64,000 nt of DNA from Hydrangea macrophylla. Taxonomy: Eukaryota > Streptophyta > Magnoliopsida > Cornales > Hydrangeaceae. The number at the start of each line of letters is the position of its first letter. Positions within the stretch are counted from its first letter, which is position 1. Location of the stretch: NCBI GenBank assembly GCA_033977485.1, contig CM066991.1:34159850-34223849 (forward strand), in the 5' to 3' direction. A program made the position numbers and the translations under genes. The notes under the pieces are model-generated. The model ran no database searches, was not told where the DNA came from, and saw only the letters and a program-made list of their open reading frames with translations. This document shows positions 46,862 through 59,658 of the stretch, one piece after another.

Positions 46862-49185
46862 TGCGTCGAATAAGTACGGATACTCATTCTTCATATCTTC
46901 CTCATTTTTCCTATGTAGTCTCTTCCGCCGTATGGCTACGCCATAGCACTTTCACCATTGGAATAGTCTTGGTTCTCAAAACTTGTTCTTTGCGATCCAA
47001 GATCTCTACGGGATGTTCAACATAGGTTAAGTCTCCTTGGATTTGTAACGGTTCTGGCGTTATTATCTTACTCACATCCGTCATACAATGTCTCAACATT
47101 GATACATGAAACACGTTGTGCACATGTTCCATTTCTGATGATAAAGCCAATCGGTAAGCCACTAGTCCTACCCTCTCTAGGATCTCAAAAGGTTCTATAA
47201 ATCTCGGATTGAGCTTTCCTCTCTTTTCGAATCGTATAATGCCCTTCAAAGGCGATGCTCGCAAGTATACAAAATTTCTAACTTCAAAATTCATCGGTCA
47301 TCGTTTAGAGTCCGCATAACTCTTATAACGGCTCTGAGCTACCTTAAGTCGTTCCTGGATCAACTTCACTTTCTCAGTAGTCACCTGTATCAACTCAGGT
47401 CCTAACAACTTTCTTTCTCCAACCTCGGTCCAACAAACCGGTGATCGACATTTACGCCCATACAAAGCTTCATACGGTGCCATTCCGATACTTGACTGGA
47501 ATCCATTGTTATAAGAAAATTCAATTAACGACAAGTGGTGCTCCCAATCATTCCCAAAGTCTAACACACACAATCTCAACATATCTTCCAAGGTCTGAAT
47601 CATACGCTCTGACTGCCCGTCGGTCTGAGGATGAAATGTGGTACTGAAACTTAACTTCGTACCCATAGCCTTTTGCAAACTTCCCCAAAAGCTTGACGTA
47701 AAACTACTATCACGATCTGATACAATCACAGCTGGGACTTCATGTAGCCTTACAATCTCTTTCACATATAATTCCACTAATTTGGACGGCTTAGTCGTCT
47801 TGATCGGTAAAAAATGTGCTAACTTTGTTAATCGGTCAACTATCACCCAAATCTTATCATTCTTATTAGACGATCGCGGAAATCCAGAAATAAAGTCCAT
47901 CGTGATCTCGTCCCACTTCCATTCTGACACAGGTAATGGTTATAATAATCCGGCAGGTACTTGTCTCTCTGCTTTCACTTGCTGACATGCCAAACATTCA
48001 GAAACATACTTAGCAACTTCACGCTTCATACCCTTCCACCAGAAGTTTTCTCTCAAGTTTCTGTACATCTTATTACTTCCCGGGTGCACTGAATATTTCG
48101 TACAATGAGCTTCTTTTAGAATCCTCTCTTTCAAGTCTTTCACATTCGGTATACATAATCGATTTTCCAGTTTCAACATTCCTCGTTCCAATACAAAACC
48201 AGGTCGTCTCCCCAAAGGTATCTTGTCCCTCATTTTGCACAAATAGACATCGTTAAATTGTTCTTTCTTGATCTCATCAATAATATCTGGGTGTGCTATG
48301 ATCGCCATCATTAAGCCATCATTGGTCCCTGGAATCACATCCAATTCTAAGCGTTCCATCTCTTTTATCAATTCTTTTTGTTGTGTTAGCTCGTCGGCTA
48401 AATTCCTCGGCGTCTTTCGGTTTAATTCATCGACTACTACATTCGCCTTTCCCGAATGGTACTCAATCGAAAGATCATAATCCTTCATCAACTCCAACCA
48501 TCTTCGCTGTCTCATGTTCAAGTCCCGTTGGGTGAAAATTTATTTCAAACTCTTGTGGTCCGTGAATATCTTACACTTTTCCCCATATAGATAATGTCTC
48601 CAAATCTTCAAAGCATGAATTACCGCGGCCAATTCAAGATCATGAGATGGATAATTAATCTCATGTGTCTTCAACTGCCTAGAAGCATATGCAATTACTT
48701 TACCACCTTGCATAAGCACACATCCCAACCCTTTGTGTGAAACATCACTATAGATTACAAATCCTTCGATTCCGGATGGTATTGTCAGAATAGGTGCTCT
48801 CGTCAATCGTGACTTCAACTCTTGGAAACTGTCTTCACATTCCTGACTCCATTCAAAAATAACACCCTTTCTCATTAACTTTGTCATCGGCAATGAAATC
48901 TTCGAGAAATGTTCAATAAAACGAAAGTAGTATCCCGCTAATCCCAAGAAACTTTGAATTTCATATACGGAAGTCGGCCTTTGCCAATTTGATATAGCTT
49001 CTACTTTGTGAGGATCGACTGAAACTCGATTCTTGTCAATTACGTGACCAAGAAAAGTAATGCTAGACATTCAGAATTCACACTTCTTGAATTTACCAAA
49101 CCGTTACTTCTCCCGTAATCTCTGAAGTATCAGTCTCAAATAGTTCTCATGCTCTATCTCACTCGGCGAGTAAATAAGAATATCT
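46862..49185 (-). pseudogene. pol: Tekay/Del-like gypsy pol fragment: RT, RNase H, integrase, chromodomain
   Basis: Reading minus from 49185: it starts at the RT catalytic region (just DILIYSPSEIEHENYL remains), then RT thumb ([19 protein letters not shown]), RNase H ([19 protein letters not shown]), integrase zinc region (HPGSNKMYRNLRENFWW...CLACQQVK), core ([29 protein letters not shown]), GPY/F region and a chromodomain-like end (VEHPVEILDRKEQVLR...IPMVKVLWRSH). Such C-terminal chromodomains are known to guide integration to heterochromatin. Stops at 47295-47297, 47931-47939, 48522-48539, 49068-49073 and near 46911, and a frameshift in the last codons, disable it. Gag, protease and the first half of RT are missing because the fragment ends abruptly at 49186. 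Confidence 0.85.
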
Positions 49186-49770
49186 CCTTTACCTTTGACT
49201 GAGCGTGTTAATTTAGATGGTCAAAGGAAAGCTGACTTTGTTAAGCAGATTCATGAAAAAGCCAGACTCAACATTGAGCGACGAACAGAGCAATATGTCA
49301 AGCAAGCCAACAAGGGACGTCACAAGATGGTTTTTGAACCCGGAGATTGGGTTTGGTTGCATATGCGAAAAGAAAGATTTTTGGCTGAAAGGCATTCCAA
49401 ATTGCTGCCATGAGGAGATGGACCTTTCCAAGTTCTCGAGCGCATCAATGACAATGCTTACAAGCTCGATTTGCCAGGTGAGTACAATATAAGTGCTACT
49501 TTTAATGTGACTGATTTGAGTCCTTTTGATGTAGGTGATGATTTGAGGACAAATCCTTTTCAAGAGGAGGGGAATGATGCAAATCATGGCACGTCTTCAA
49601 GGGAACCAATTCAAATTCCAATTGGACCAGTTACGAGAGCTCGGGCAAAGAAGTTCAAAGAGGCACTCAATGGGCTAATTCAAGAAGTTTGGTATCAGAA
49701 AAATTGGTGGAGGCCTATGGAGCTTGGTCCACAAAGATGTCTCAATCTAATTCAAGTTCTAGAAGAATAA
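49186..49770 (+). pseudogene. pol: Integrase C-terminus of a truncated second gypsy copy
   Basis: Nearly the same sequence as 55312-55898: integrase C-terminal part from [14 protein letters not shown] to the end [12 protein letters not shown] at 49411-49413 stands where the other copy has CGA, a directly visible C-to-T change. Everything upstream of TATCTCCTTTACC is missing. It leads straight into the LTR at 49787, so it is the 3' end of an upstream copy that shares that LTR. Confidence 0.88.
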
Positions 49771-49786
49771 TCCAGCAGTTCAAGAT

Positions 49787-50288
49787 TGAAGTCAAATTTT
49801 AGTTTTCCTAAAATTAGAATTTGATTGTCTTTTTTTCTTAATTGCTTAAATTGCTGAATTGTAGGCTTGCATGCCAACTATGGAACTTTTCTTATTCCTT
49901 TAGTTTCGTTTTATTTTAATTTTGGGCGAATTTATTTTGGGGCATAATATTTCGTAGGCTTATAGGGCCCAACTGTAAGCCTCAGCTATTTAAACAATTT
50001 TAGGGTTTGTAATATGCAGTTTTTTGATCAATAATAATATTTGTGAGAGTTTTCTCTTTGGTTCTTTGAAGAACTATTCAAACTTATCAGATTTACTCTG
50101 TGACGTTCATACCTGGACTTATCAATCGAGTTTTCCATCCTTGATTGTGGCGTCGTCATCCTTTATACCAAGGTTCGTATCTGTTATAGGTGTTGGGTCG
50201 CAGTTTTCCATTTGAATCTGACAGGAGAACGGTCCGAGGCATTAATCGTGTTACGGGTTTTGTCACATTGTTGGCGGGGTTCATATCA
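49787..50288 (+). repeat. Shared LTR (middle) of the tandem gypsy copies
   Basis: Ends GGCGGGGTTCATATCA, followed by GT and the primer site. The start is placed at the TGAAGTCAAATT shared with 55915, but is less sure because the identity with the other copy continues upstream into the coding region. It serves as 3' LTR for the fragment on its left and 5' LTR for the copy on its right. Confidence 0.75.
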
Positions 50289-50290
50289 GT

Positions 50291-50303
50291 TGGTATCAGA
50301 GCA
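50291..50303 (+). promoter_or_regulatory. Primer binding site (initiator tRNA-Met type)
   Basis: TGGTATCAGAGCA two bases after the LTR. TGGTATCAGAGC is the well-known complement of the plant initiator tRNA-Met 3' end. Confidence 0.9.
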
Positions 50304-51155
50304 CAGTTCTAGTCTCAGGTTTATCCTATCTTTTTTCGTTTATGTTCTTATTCGTTTCTTCTGGTTCTGTTCTTATTCGTTTTGTTTCTGTTTTTTTTTT
50401 CTTTTCGTTTTCTTATTCGTTCTCGTTTCTGAACCGTATCCAAAAAAAAAAAAAGGTGTTCGATTACGATTTGGAATTTCGTGTTTAGGGTTTGCAAATC
50501 TTGATCTGTGATTTTCTTTTGTTACTTCGTGTTTGTTCATTCCCGTGATCGTTGTTATTGTGGTCTTTTCCTTCTCAGGAATTAGGGTTCTGAAATAGAT
50601 ACGTGAACTGTGAAGTCTCTCTGACTATTCAAAAAAAAAAGGAAAAAAAAAAAGAAAAAAAAAAGAAAAAAGAAGAAGAGAAGAGAAGAGAAGAGAAGAG
50701 ATCGGTAAGCCGCGATAAAAAAAAAACAAAAAAAAAGAGTACAAAAACTCGGCTTAAAATTTTATTTTTGTTTTACAATATTGGGGCCCAAGGAGTCCAA
50801 ATCTGACCTTACTCCATAGTGTGAAATTTTTTTTTTCAAAAATTCCATTTTTTTTGTGCTTTTGGAAACCTAGCCATCCGCGTTCGTTTTTAGTCGTGCT
50901 TTCAACTTTCAAATTTGATTGGTCTAGTTTGGGTGTGAATTGTTACTGAGAAATTCTGGTCATTGTTTGATCAGTTTCATAAGAACTAAGTGAGAATTAC
51001 TACAAGTGGAAAAAGGCACGAGTGGTGAGCACATAAGAGGGTAAAAGCCGACTTGTTTTTTGAGTGTAAACACGAGTGAATCATATTCTTGAGTGAAACA
51101 CGTGAGGGAGTGTAGTGAGGATCTGTTCTATTTCTAATCCATTCTTGCAGGGATT
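50304..51155. other. Leader of the gypsy copy
   Basis: Untranslated leader between primer site and gag. Contains T-rich and A/G-rich low-complexity tracts (50385-50450, 50630-50740). Confidence 0.5.
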
Positions 51156-54100
51156 ATGGCTCAAGATCAAGGAAGAGTCACAAATGAAGAGGCTCAACAG
51201 CCGGTTGTTACGAATCTATAAATGCAAGCTTTAGTGGGGGAAATGAGGCGGATGATGAGGGTAGAATTAGAACCGATACATGAGAGATTGGATAGAGTTG
51301 AAGAGGATACACCATAGAGGCAACAACAAAATGTTCATAATGTATAAAGAGGGGAGAGAGTTCAACCAAGGCGAGTGAGAGTTCAAGATGAGGAGTATTT
51401 TGGGGAAGACTTTGATGAAGAAAATGATCGGGAGTCAATAGATAATCATAGGAGATATGGCGGTCGGGGTAGAGAAGTTAGGTTTAGAGAAGCTAGGAAT
51501 CGGAAAGATAATGATTTAGGTAGTATTAAGATGAAGATTCCTTCGTTTCAAGGAAAGACTAATCCGGAAGCATATCTTGAATGGGAGAAGAAGGTGGAAT
51601 TAGTATTCAATTGCCATAATTACTCCGAGATTAAGAAAGTAAAACTTGCTGCCATTGAATTTTCCGATTATGCTATTATTTGGTGGGATCAATTGGTACT
51701 AAATAGCAGGAGAAATAGGGAGCATCCAATAGAGACATGGGAGGAGATGAAAACTGTTATGAGGAAGCGGTTCATTCCAAGCTACTACTATCGGGAGTTG
51801 TATAACAGGTTGCAAAGTTTGAGGCAAGGTAATAGGAGTGTAGAAGAATATTATAAGGAGATGGAAGTTGCTATGATTCGAGCGAATGTAGAGGAAGATC
51901 GAGAGGCTACAATGGCTAGATTCTTAGTTGGGTTGAATCTGGAAATTGCTAATGCAGTGGAATTGCAACACTATGTTGAATTGGAGGATATGGTACACAT
52001 GGCTATTAAAATTGAGAATCAACTCAAGAAGAGGGGCAGTAGCACACGTCCAAGCTAAAATTCCAATACATCTGCTTGGAAACCAAATAATTGGAAAAGA
52101 GATGAGAAGCAGCCTTTGGTGAAGCCAAAAACTGAGCAAAAATAAGAGGTGGCCAGCCATGGAAATCAAGGTAACTCCGATTCGTCTACTTCTCAGAACC
52201 GTGATATTAAGTGTTTTAAGTGCCAAGGTAGGGGACACATAGCTAGCCAATGTCCGAACAAGAGAGTTTTGGTGTTACGAGATAATGGTGAGATTGAAAT
52301 CGAAGATGAAGATGACTACGAATCTGTGCCACCGTTGGAGGATGCCGATGATGAAGAGTACGCTGCCCAAGGGGATTTGTTAGTGTCAAGGAGAGCTCTA
52401 AATATGCAAGTTAAAGAAGATGATGAGGCGCAACGGGAGAACATTTTTCATACGAGATGTCATGTCAAAGATAAGGTGTGTAGTGTGATCATCGATGGGG
52501 GGAGTTGCACTAACATTGCTAGCACAACTCTGGTGGAAAAATTAGGGCTGCAAACAATCAAGCATCCACGGCCTTATAAATTGCAATGGCTCAATGATAG
52601 TGGAGAAGTAAGGGTGACTAAATAAATATTAGTTCATTTTTGTATTGGGAAATATGAAGATGAAGTTTTGAGTGATGTGGTTCCGATGCAAGCTGGACAC
52701 TTATTGTTAGGGAGGCCATGGCAATTTGATCGACGTGTTAAGCATGATGGTTTCACAAATAAATACTCATTCGTGCTTAATCAAAGGACAATCACCTTAG
52801 TGCCTTTGACACCGAAGCAAGTTTATGAAGATCAAGTGAGGTTGCAAAAGGAGAGTGATCAAAAGAAAGAGAGTGAACAAAAGAAAAAGAGTGAGAAAAT
52901 TGAGAGAGAAAAAGAAAAGAAAAATGCAGCCATTGAGGGAAAATTAGAGGGAAACCAAAAGAATTTTTATGCAAAAGAGAGTGAGATCAAACGAGCGTTG
53001 TTTTCAAATCAGCCTATGATTGTACTTTTGTACAAAGAGGCATTTTTAAACACTAACCCAATTGACTCATCTTTGCCTAGTTTTGTTGTTTCTCTTTTGC
53101 AAGAGTTTGGTGATGTCTTCCCTGAGGGGATTCTACCCCCTATTCGAGGGATTGAACATCAAATTGATTTCGTGCCCGGTGCTACCATTCCAAATCGACC
53201 AGCCTGTAGAAGCAATCCCGAGGAGACAAAGGAGCTACAAAAACAGGTCAGTGAGTTGATGGAAAAGGGGTACGTAAGAGAAAGCATGAGTCCATGCGCC
53301 GTTTCGGTGATTTTGGTTCCTGAGAAGGATGGGACGTGGAGAATGTGCGTTGATTGCCGAGCCGTCAACAACATAACGATAAAGTATCGACACCCTATTC
53401 CTCGCTTGGATGATATGTTAGATGAACTGCATGGTGCTTGTGTATTTTCTAAGATTGATCTAAAAAGTAGTTATCATCAAATAAGAATGAAAGAAGAAGA
53501 TGAATGGAAAACTGCTTTTAAAACAAAACATGGTTTATATGAGTGGTTAGTGAAGCCATTTGGATTAACTAATGCACCAAGTACATTTATGCAATTAATG
53601 AACCATGTCTTGCGTACTTTTATAGGCAGATTTGTTGTTGTCTATTTTGATGATATACTCGTTTATAGAAAAAACTTTGATGACCATGTTCTACACTTGA
53701 AATCAGTTTTGGAAGTCTTGAGAAAGGAAAAGTTATTTGCTAACTTTAAGAAGTGCACTTTTTGCACAGATAAGCTTGTGTTTCTTGGCTTTGTTGTTAG
53801 TGCCCAAGGAGTACAGGTTGATGAGGAAAAGGTTCGTGCGATTCGCGAGTGGCCAACGCCCACGAGTGTAGGCCAAGTTTGAAGTTTTCATGGGCTTGCT
53901 AGTTTTTACCGGAAGTTCGTGAAAGACTTTAGTAGCATAGCCGCCCCGCTTACCGAAGTCATCAAGAAGAACGTTGGATTCAAATGGGAGGAAGAACAAG
54001 ATAAGTCGTTTCAATTACTTAAAGAAAAATTAACTCATGCTCCGTTACTTGTTCTACCAGATTTTACTAAAACATTTGAAATTGAATGTGATGCTTCAGG

Positions 54101-55898
54101 TATTTGCATAGGCGCAGTTATCATGCAAGGAGGACGACCAATTGCATTCTTTAGTGAGAAATTGAGTGGGGCAGCCTTAAACTACCCTACCTATGACAAG
54201 GAAATGTATGCGTTAGTCCGGGCATTGGAGACGTGGCAACACTATCTTTGGCCTAAGGAGTTTGTGATTCACACCGATCACGAATCCTTGAAACATTTGA
54301 AGGGCCAACACAAGTTGAATAGGAGGCATGCGCGATGGGTGGAATTCATTGAGACATTTCCATATGTCATTTGTTACAAGCAAGGTAAGGAAAACATTGT
54401 TGCAGATGTTCTCTCTCGCAGGTATGCATTGATTTCTACTCTTGATGCAAAATTGCTTGATTGTGAACACATTAAAGAATTATATCCATTAGACCAAGAT
54501 TTTCGTGAAGAGTATAGGAATTGTGAGAAAAGAGCATTAGGTAAATTCTTTAGGCATGAAGATTTCTTATTTCGGGAGAATAAGTTGTGTGTTCCTAATT
54601 GTTCATTACGCGATTTGTTAGTGAGGGAATCACATGGTGGGGGTTTAATGGGACACTTTGGAGTTGCTAAGACACTAGCCATCCTACAAGAGCATTTCTT
54701 TTGGCCACACATGAAAAGAGATGTTGAGAGAATTTGTGGAAGATGTGTAACTTGTAGACAAGCAAAATCTCGAGTGCAACCCCATGGTTTATACACACCA
54801 CTACCTATTCCTAGTGAGCCTTGGATTGATATCTCAATGGACTTTGTGTTAGGTTTGCTTAGGACCAAACGGGGTAGGGATTCAATTTTTGTGGTGGCAG
54901 ATCGCTTTTCTAAAATGGCACATTTTATTCCATGTCACAAAACGGATGATGCATCACATGTTGCTGATTTGTTCTTTAGGGAGATTGTAAGATTACATGG
55001 TATGCCTAGAACAATTATTTCAGATAGAGATGCTAAGTTCTTGAGTTACTTTTGGAAGACCTTGTGGTATAAGTTAGGGACTAAGTTATTATTTTCTACT
55101 ACTTGTCACCCACAAACTGATGGTCAAACTGAAGTAGTAAATAGGACTTTGTCAACTTTGTTACGGGCTATTATTCAAAAGAACATTAAAACATGGGAAG
55201 ATTGTTTACCACATATTGAGTTTGCTTATAATCGATCTATTCATTCTGGTACTAAATTTTCACTGTTTGAAATTATATATGGGTTTAATCCATTAACTCC
55301 GTTGGATTTATCTCCTTTACCTTTGACTGAGCGTGTTAATTTAGATGGCCAAAGGAAAGGTGACTTTGTTAAGCAGATTCATGAGAAAGCCATACTCAAC
55401 ATTGAGCGACGAACAGAGCAATATGCCAAGCAAGCCAACAAGGGACGTCACAAGATGGTTTTTGAACCCAGAGATTGGGTTTGGTTGTATATGCGAAAAG
55501 AAAGATTTCCGGTTGAAAGGCGTTCCAAATTGCTGCCACGAGGAGATGGACCTTTCCAATTTCTCGAGCGCATCAATGACAATGCTTACAAGCTCGATTT
55601 GCCAGGTGAGTACAATGTAAGTGCTACTTTTAATGTGACTGATTTGAGTCCTTTTGATGTAGGTGATGATTTGAGGACAAATCCTTTTCAAGAGGAGGGG
55701 AATGATGCAAATCATGGCACGTCTTCAAGGGAACCAGTTCAAATTCCAATTGGACCAGTTACGAGAGCTCGGGCAAAGAAGTTCAAAGAGGCACTCAATG
55801 GGCTAATTCAAGAAGTTTGGTATCAGAAAAATTGGTGGAGGCCTATGGAGCTTGGTCCACAAAGATGTCTCAATCTAATTCAAGTTCTGGAAGAATAA
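51156..55898 (+). pseudogene. gag-pol: Gypsy gag-pol in one frame with seven stops
   Basis: ATG at 51156 opens one frame of 1581 codons to the end at 55898 with no frameshift. In-frame stops at 51219, 51315, 51345, 52056, 52143, 52623 and 53880 (first bases). Order: Gag domain (IKMKIPSFQGKTNPEAYLEW...), CCHC zinc knuckle CFKCQGRGHIASQC, an acidic linker, protease (VIIDGGSCTNIAS), RT with YFDD (codons 53643-53654), RNase H ([19 protein letters not shown]), integrase zinc region and core ([26 protein letters not shown]), and a C-terminal tail with [21 protein letters not shown] chromodomain was not recognised. The pol is of chromovirus type; CRM-like is possible but not shown. All key residues survive, and each stop is one C-to-T change from Gln or Arg. 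Confidence 0.9.
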
Positions 55899-55914
55899 TC
55901 CAGCAGTTCAAGAT

Positions 55915-56418
55915 TGAAGTCAAATTTTAGTTTTCCTAAAATTAGAATTTGATTGTCATTTTTTTCTTAATTGCTTAAATTACTGAATTGTAGGCTTGCA
56001 TGCCAATTATGGAAACTTTCCTTACTCCTTTAGTTTCGTTTTATTTTAATTTTAGGCGAATTTATTTTGGGGCATAATATTTCGTAGGCTTATAGGGCCC
56101 AACTGTAAGCCTCAGCTATTTAAACAATTTTAGGGTTTGTAATATGCAGTTTTTTGATCAATAATAATATTTGTGAGAGTTTTCTCTTTGGTTCTTTGAA
56201 GAACTATTCGAACTTATCAGATTTACTCTGTGGCGTTCCTACCTGGACTTATCAATTGAGTTTTCCATCATTGATTGTGGCGTCGTCATCCTTTATACCA
56301 AGGTTTGCATCTGTTATAGGTGTTGGGTCGCGATTTTCCATTTGAATCTGATAGTAGAACGGTCCGATGCATTAATCGTGTTACGGGTTTTGTCACATTG
56401 TTGGCGGGGTTCGTATCA
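55915..56418 (+). repeat. 3' LTR of the complete gypsy copy
   Basis: Partner of 49787-50288, about 504 bp, ending GGCGGGGTTCGTATCA. Small differences are scattered (for example CATATCA against CGTATCA, and TCTGACAGGAG against TCTGATAGTAG near the end). The sequence after it is ATATG; the matching left target site is lost with the upstream copy. Confidence 0.8.
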
Positions 56419-57130
56419 ATATGTACTCTATGTTCTTAACCATGGTCGACAGGAGCAGTGGTATATCCAGGAATGTTATAGTAAGATTGGGGCGTAGGAG
56501 TCAGTAGGTTTTTGTACAATAAGACATTGGATTGGAATTTTGATGTTGGAATACAGGGAAGATATTACTTAGTAAAGTTGTATCTTATACCTTTCATAGC
56601 TTGTTCTTACTTCAGATAACTGATACCTTGTTAGTTTATGCTCACTCAGCTTTCAGTAAGTTGACGGCCTTTATTGCCTGGACCTTCTCCCGTCCAGACT
56701 ATCCAGTACCACTTCTGCAGGTGACGGATCCTACAACAACGGTTACTACCCGGGAGAGGAGTACTCAGAAGGTGGTCCCACTAATGACACTTATGCCGAG
56801 GAGGACTATTATGTTGATGTTTACGCCAGTTGAAGACCTGAAGATAGTTAATAGTTTATATTTCTGTTTAGACTGTTTTGTTATATTTGGTACTTGGACA
56901 TATGTTGCGTCCAAACTTTATATACTTCCGTTGTAGCCTTACTGTTGTAATAACTCTGATGTTTGTAATAAAAACAACGGTTTTTATGTCCAGTTTGTTT
57001 TTATTACTATGTTTGTTGTAGACTAGTACTGTGTGGTGTGGATCATTAGTGACATTCATCAGTCATTCCTTATGGACCCAAAAAGGAAATTTATTTTACT
57101 CTATTTTTGCTGCTCCGAGGTATGACAATA
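56419..57130 (+). other. Probable truncated gypsy LTR fragment
   Basis: Moderate-GC sequence, unlike the AT-rich DNA after it, with no reading frame. Features such as CTCACTCAGCTTT, CTTCTCCCGTCCAGACTATCC, a TGTAATAACTCTGATGTTTG-TAATAAAA stretch and an ending CTCCGAGGTATGACAA are like the R/U5 part of a Tekay-type LTR. No second copy in the window, so this is a family-style judgement only. Confidence 0.35.
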
Positions 57131-57703
57131 TTTTATGTGCATCAATCATTACTCTTAGAAAATGGATCCGCCAAGTTATTATTTGACCCAACATTTCATA
57201 AACCCTTTATGAAAAGCACATTTCACAAAATTACACGGCCCTTTATAAAGTTAGAGTAAAGATTTGGGCACAAACACACCACAAACAAATTACATTAATA
57301 CTTGTGAGAGACTGTCATGTGACAAAGTTGTCTGCTACACACGGAACAAAAAGTTATCAACTCTGGCACATGATAGTCTCCTACTGATGTTAGCATAATT
57401 TATTTGTGGAGTGTTAAATGAAAATTTTACAATATCCCACTTTAATATAGCGTACGTACACATGTACATACACTACACATATAAATATATATTATGTCTC
57501 TTTTCTAGTAGAAAGCATCTATAATTATACACGTAGTGGAAAAGGAGACATTTCTATACCATTATATAAAAGAGCCTTAAAAGGAATATTTTCTAAGATT
57601 CCAAATTAATTTGGCCTCATTGGTCATTTTGGATTTTTAATTTGGTTGTTTGGTAATTTCACATCACATCTATCTACTTAAAGTTACTATGAATAGTAAC
57701 TTG
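57131..57703. other. AT-rich intergenic DNA
   Basis: No gene or element was recognised. Confidence 0.4.
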
Positions 57704-57881
57704 AGTCTTGTTTGACAAATTTTTTGAGCCTTAAGGCATCTTTCAAGGAACCTTTGCATTACTAAACAAGCCTCAAATTAATTTTGTAAATTAAGGCTTG
57801 TTTGGCAAGGTTGTTTGACTCTTAAGACATCTTTTAAGGAATCTTATAGTTACCAAACAAGTCTTAAGTTAATTTTGTAAA
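57704..57881. repeat. Direct tandem duplication, two units of about 88 bp
   Basis: GGCTTGTTTGRCAA, YCTTAAGRCATCTTT, AAGGAA, TACYAAACAAG and TTAATTTTGTAAATTA recur in the same order in both units, with clear divergence. Confidence 0.75.
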
Positions 57882-59110
57882 TTACCCTTTTGTGTATAAA
57901 TATACATACATACATATTATAATTTATTTTTATGCTTTGTATATTTAAAGTGAGTACAATTATAAATTGAATTATCAATTACCTTTTCACCTTTTGTTAA
58001 TACCCTTGTGTGCATCTATATACATATACTATATATTATATTATATATACATATACTATTTTATTATATTATTAAAATTATCATTTTGCCTTTTGTAATT
58101 TGTTAAAGTTGAAAATGGTGTACAATTATAAATTGAATAACCAAATTACCATTTTGTTAAATTGAATTACCAAATTACCCTTTTGCCTATTGTAAATTAC
58201 CCTTATATGTATGTATATCTATAGATATGCATATTAGAATTTATTATTATTCTTTATGTATTTAAAGTGTGTACAATTATAAATTGAATTACCAAATTAC
58301 TATTTTTTTCTTTTTGTAAATTACCCTTGTGTGTATAATTATACATGTATATTATTATTATTATATATAAATAAATTGAATTACCAAACTTTAATTTATG
58401 TATTTAAAGTGTGTACAATTATAATTAATTACTAAATTACCCTTTTGCCCTTTTGTAAATTACCCTTGTGTGTATAAATATACATATATTATTTTATTAT
58501 ATCATTCTTATATATGCATAAATTGAATATATTATTATATACATAATATTGAATAAAAGTGTGTACATTTTTAATTTGATTAACAAAATTATCTTATGCT
58601 TTATGCAAATTACCTTTTTGTATCTATACCTTAAAGAAAAGAGCCTTAAAGTTTAAAACATTTACAATTATGAATTCCCTTTTGTTAAATTAAATTACCA
58701 AAAACTCTTTTGCATTTTGTAAATTACTCGTGTGTGTGTATATATATACATATATTTTATTTTATTATATTATAACATATATGTATATATATAAATTGAA
58801 TAACCAAACTACCCTTATGACTTTTCCAAATTACTTTTTTGTTAAATTAAATTACCAAATTACGATTTTGCCCTTCATAAATTACCTTTTTGTATATTTT
58901 GTATATATACATATGTATTTTCTACACGTTAAAGAAAAGAGCCTAAAAGTTTGAAGTGTGGACAATTGTAAATTGAATAACTAAATTCCCCTCATGCTTT
59001 TTTACAAACTACCCTTGTGTTAGGTTGAATTACCAAATTACCCTTTTTACATTTTGTAAATTATCTTTTTTTTTGTATATATGCATGTATATATACATTC
59101 ACATATATAT
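57882..59110. repeat. Degenerate AT-rich minisatellite
   Basis: About ten irregular repeats of roughly 100-150 bases built of TGTACAATTATAAATTGAAT, TACCAAATTACCCTTTTG, TTTTGTAAATTACCCTTGTG and TATATACATATAT. Spacing varies, so copies were lost and rearranged. Short frames across it are artefacts. Confidence 0.75.
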
Positions 59111-59150
59111 ATATATATATTTATCTATAAATTTAAAAAAAGGCTGTTCA

Positions 59151-59293
59151 TATTGCCAGAGCAATTTTCTTTAATGCCAGAGCAACCCAAAATTTTTCTA
59201 ACGGATTTTTTGCATTACTAACGGATTTTTCCGTTACAAATAAAAAAGTATTAGAATTTGCTCTGGCATTAAAGAAAACTGCTCTGGCATTAT
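59151..59293. mobile_element. Small fold-back MITE (TTGCCAGAGCAA type)
   Basis: Left arm TATTGCCAGAGCAATTTTCT and TTAATGCCAGAGCAA; right arm has the complements TTGCTCTGGCATTAA and CTGCTCTGGCATTA. The arms are about 36 bases. The inner part includes AACGGATTTTT twice. Confidence 0.75.
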
Positions 59294-59658
59294 GATTTCC
59301 CTCAAAAAAATAGCCTTAAACTGTATGTTTAACATCAATTAATAGAGTTGTTTAAGCATATTTTTTTTCTAACATCATCTGAATAATTAATATAACATAT
59401 TTCTCTTTCTTATACACATAAAAATAAAAATACATTGCATTTTTTCTACCAAATCCAATGTCCATATTTTGCACGGGCCAGACTTTCTAGTCATGTCCAA
59501 ATGCATGCAGGATTTAAAGTTCGTGATCAGCAATTTTTTTTTTTTTTTTGCCATTGCATGTATTAATTTAGAGACTTGTCTGAGAAGAGAGTGGGTGACT
59601 ATATAGACACACACATCGATATTAATTAGATGTCCCATCTCCATTTTATTAAAATGTA

